Below are positions 6,116 to 6,161 of a DNA stretch of 6,161 bases, piece after piece (within the stretch, counting starts at the first letter, position 1; every line of letters starts with the position of its first letter). The notes beneath the pieces were generated by a model. The model made no database searches and was not told where the DNA came from. It saw only the letters and a program-made list of their open reading frames with translations. Source of the DNA: Desulfarculus sp. (GTDB lineage Bacteria; Desulfobacterota; Desulfarculia; Desulfarculales; Desulfarculaceae); NCBI GenBank assembly GCA_020216625.1, contig JAIUYB010000151.1:1-6161 (forward strand), in the 5' to 3' direction. The position numbers were made by a program, and so were the translations under genes.

Positions 6116-6155
6116 CTGGAGGGGAACCTTTTGTGAACAAAAGGTTCCCCTCCAG
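6116..6155. terminator. Perfect 19-bp hairpin after larB, probable terminator
   Basis: Arms 6116-6134 and 6137-6155 (ACAAAAGGTTCCCCTCCAG) are exact reverse complements, with only GA between them (a 4-nt loop with an 18-bp stem is sterically more likely). It starts 9 nt after the larB TGA. The GC-rich part is at the base and the A/T tract (TTTTGT/ACAAAA) next to the loop, so there is no U-tract after the stem, unlike a textbook intrinsic terminator. Being symmetric it could act in both directions. A dispersed palindromic repeat unit is the alternative. Confidence 0.7.
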
Positions 6156-6161
6156 GCCTCC

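Overview
This is a GC-rich window (roughly 70% by eye) of ordinary bacterial chromosome with seven protein-coding genes and no visible mobile element, CRISPR array, tRNA or rRNA. The base composition, the gene families (a Thermotoga-type CorA, a LarB, a PaaG-like crotonase, a YcbL-type metallo-beta-lactamase-fold hydrolase) and a promoter style of TTGAC boxes followed by degenerate -10 elements suggest an anaerobic deltaproteobacterium in the broad sense (Desulfobacterota, for example Desulfarculus-like). That placement is an inference from general resemblance and is not proven by any marker here.

Layout. (1) 1-551, minus strand: the N-terminal 183 residues of a membrane-anchored coiled-coil protein that runs off the left edge. 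(2) 552-710: divergent intergenic region with a good sigma70-like promoter facing right. (3) 711-1505, plus: crotonase-superfamily enzyme of the PaaG isomerase type. (4) 1506-1641: a strong GC hairpin directly followed by an extended -10 promoter candidate. (5) 1642-2277 and 2291-3355, plus: a glyoxalase-II-like hydrolase and a full-length CorA Mg2+/Co2+ channel, 13 nt apart and probably one transcript. (6) 3356-3508: convergent gap. (7) 4243-3509 and 5147-4245, minus: prmA followed 1 nt later by rsmE, a two-gene translation-apparatus methylation unit (ribosomal protein L11 and 16S rRNA U1498). (8) 5148-5357: a divergent promoter region holding the only clearly AT-rich patch of the window, with a 12-bp palindrome and short repeats. 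(9) 5358-6107, plus: larB, the first enzyme of nickel-pincer nucleotide cofactor synthesis, closed by a 19-bp perfect hairpin at 6116-6155.

The genes fall into separate jobs: acyl-CoA isomerisation, thioester or aldehyde detoxification, divalent metal uptake, ribosome methylation, and a nickel cofactor. CorA (which can carry Co2+ and, in some bacteria, Ni2+) and LarB (Ni cofactor) are in the same neighbourhood, but no sequence evidence links them. I found no convincing undescribed multi-gene system. The points most worth a second look are regulatory: the palindrome over the predicted prmA start site, the apparently solitary larB with its own terminator-like hairpin, and the crotonase that lacks both classical hydratase glutamates.
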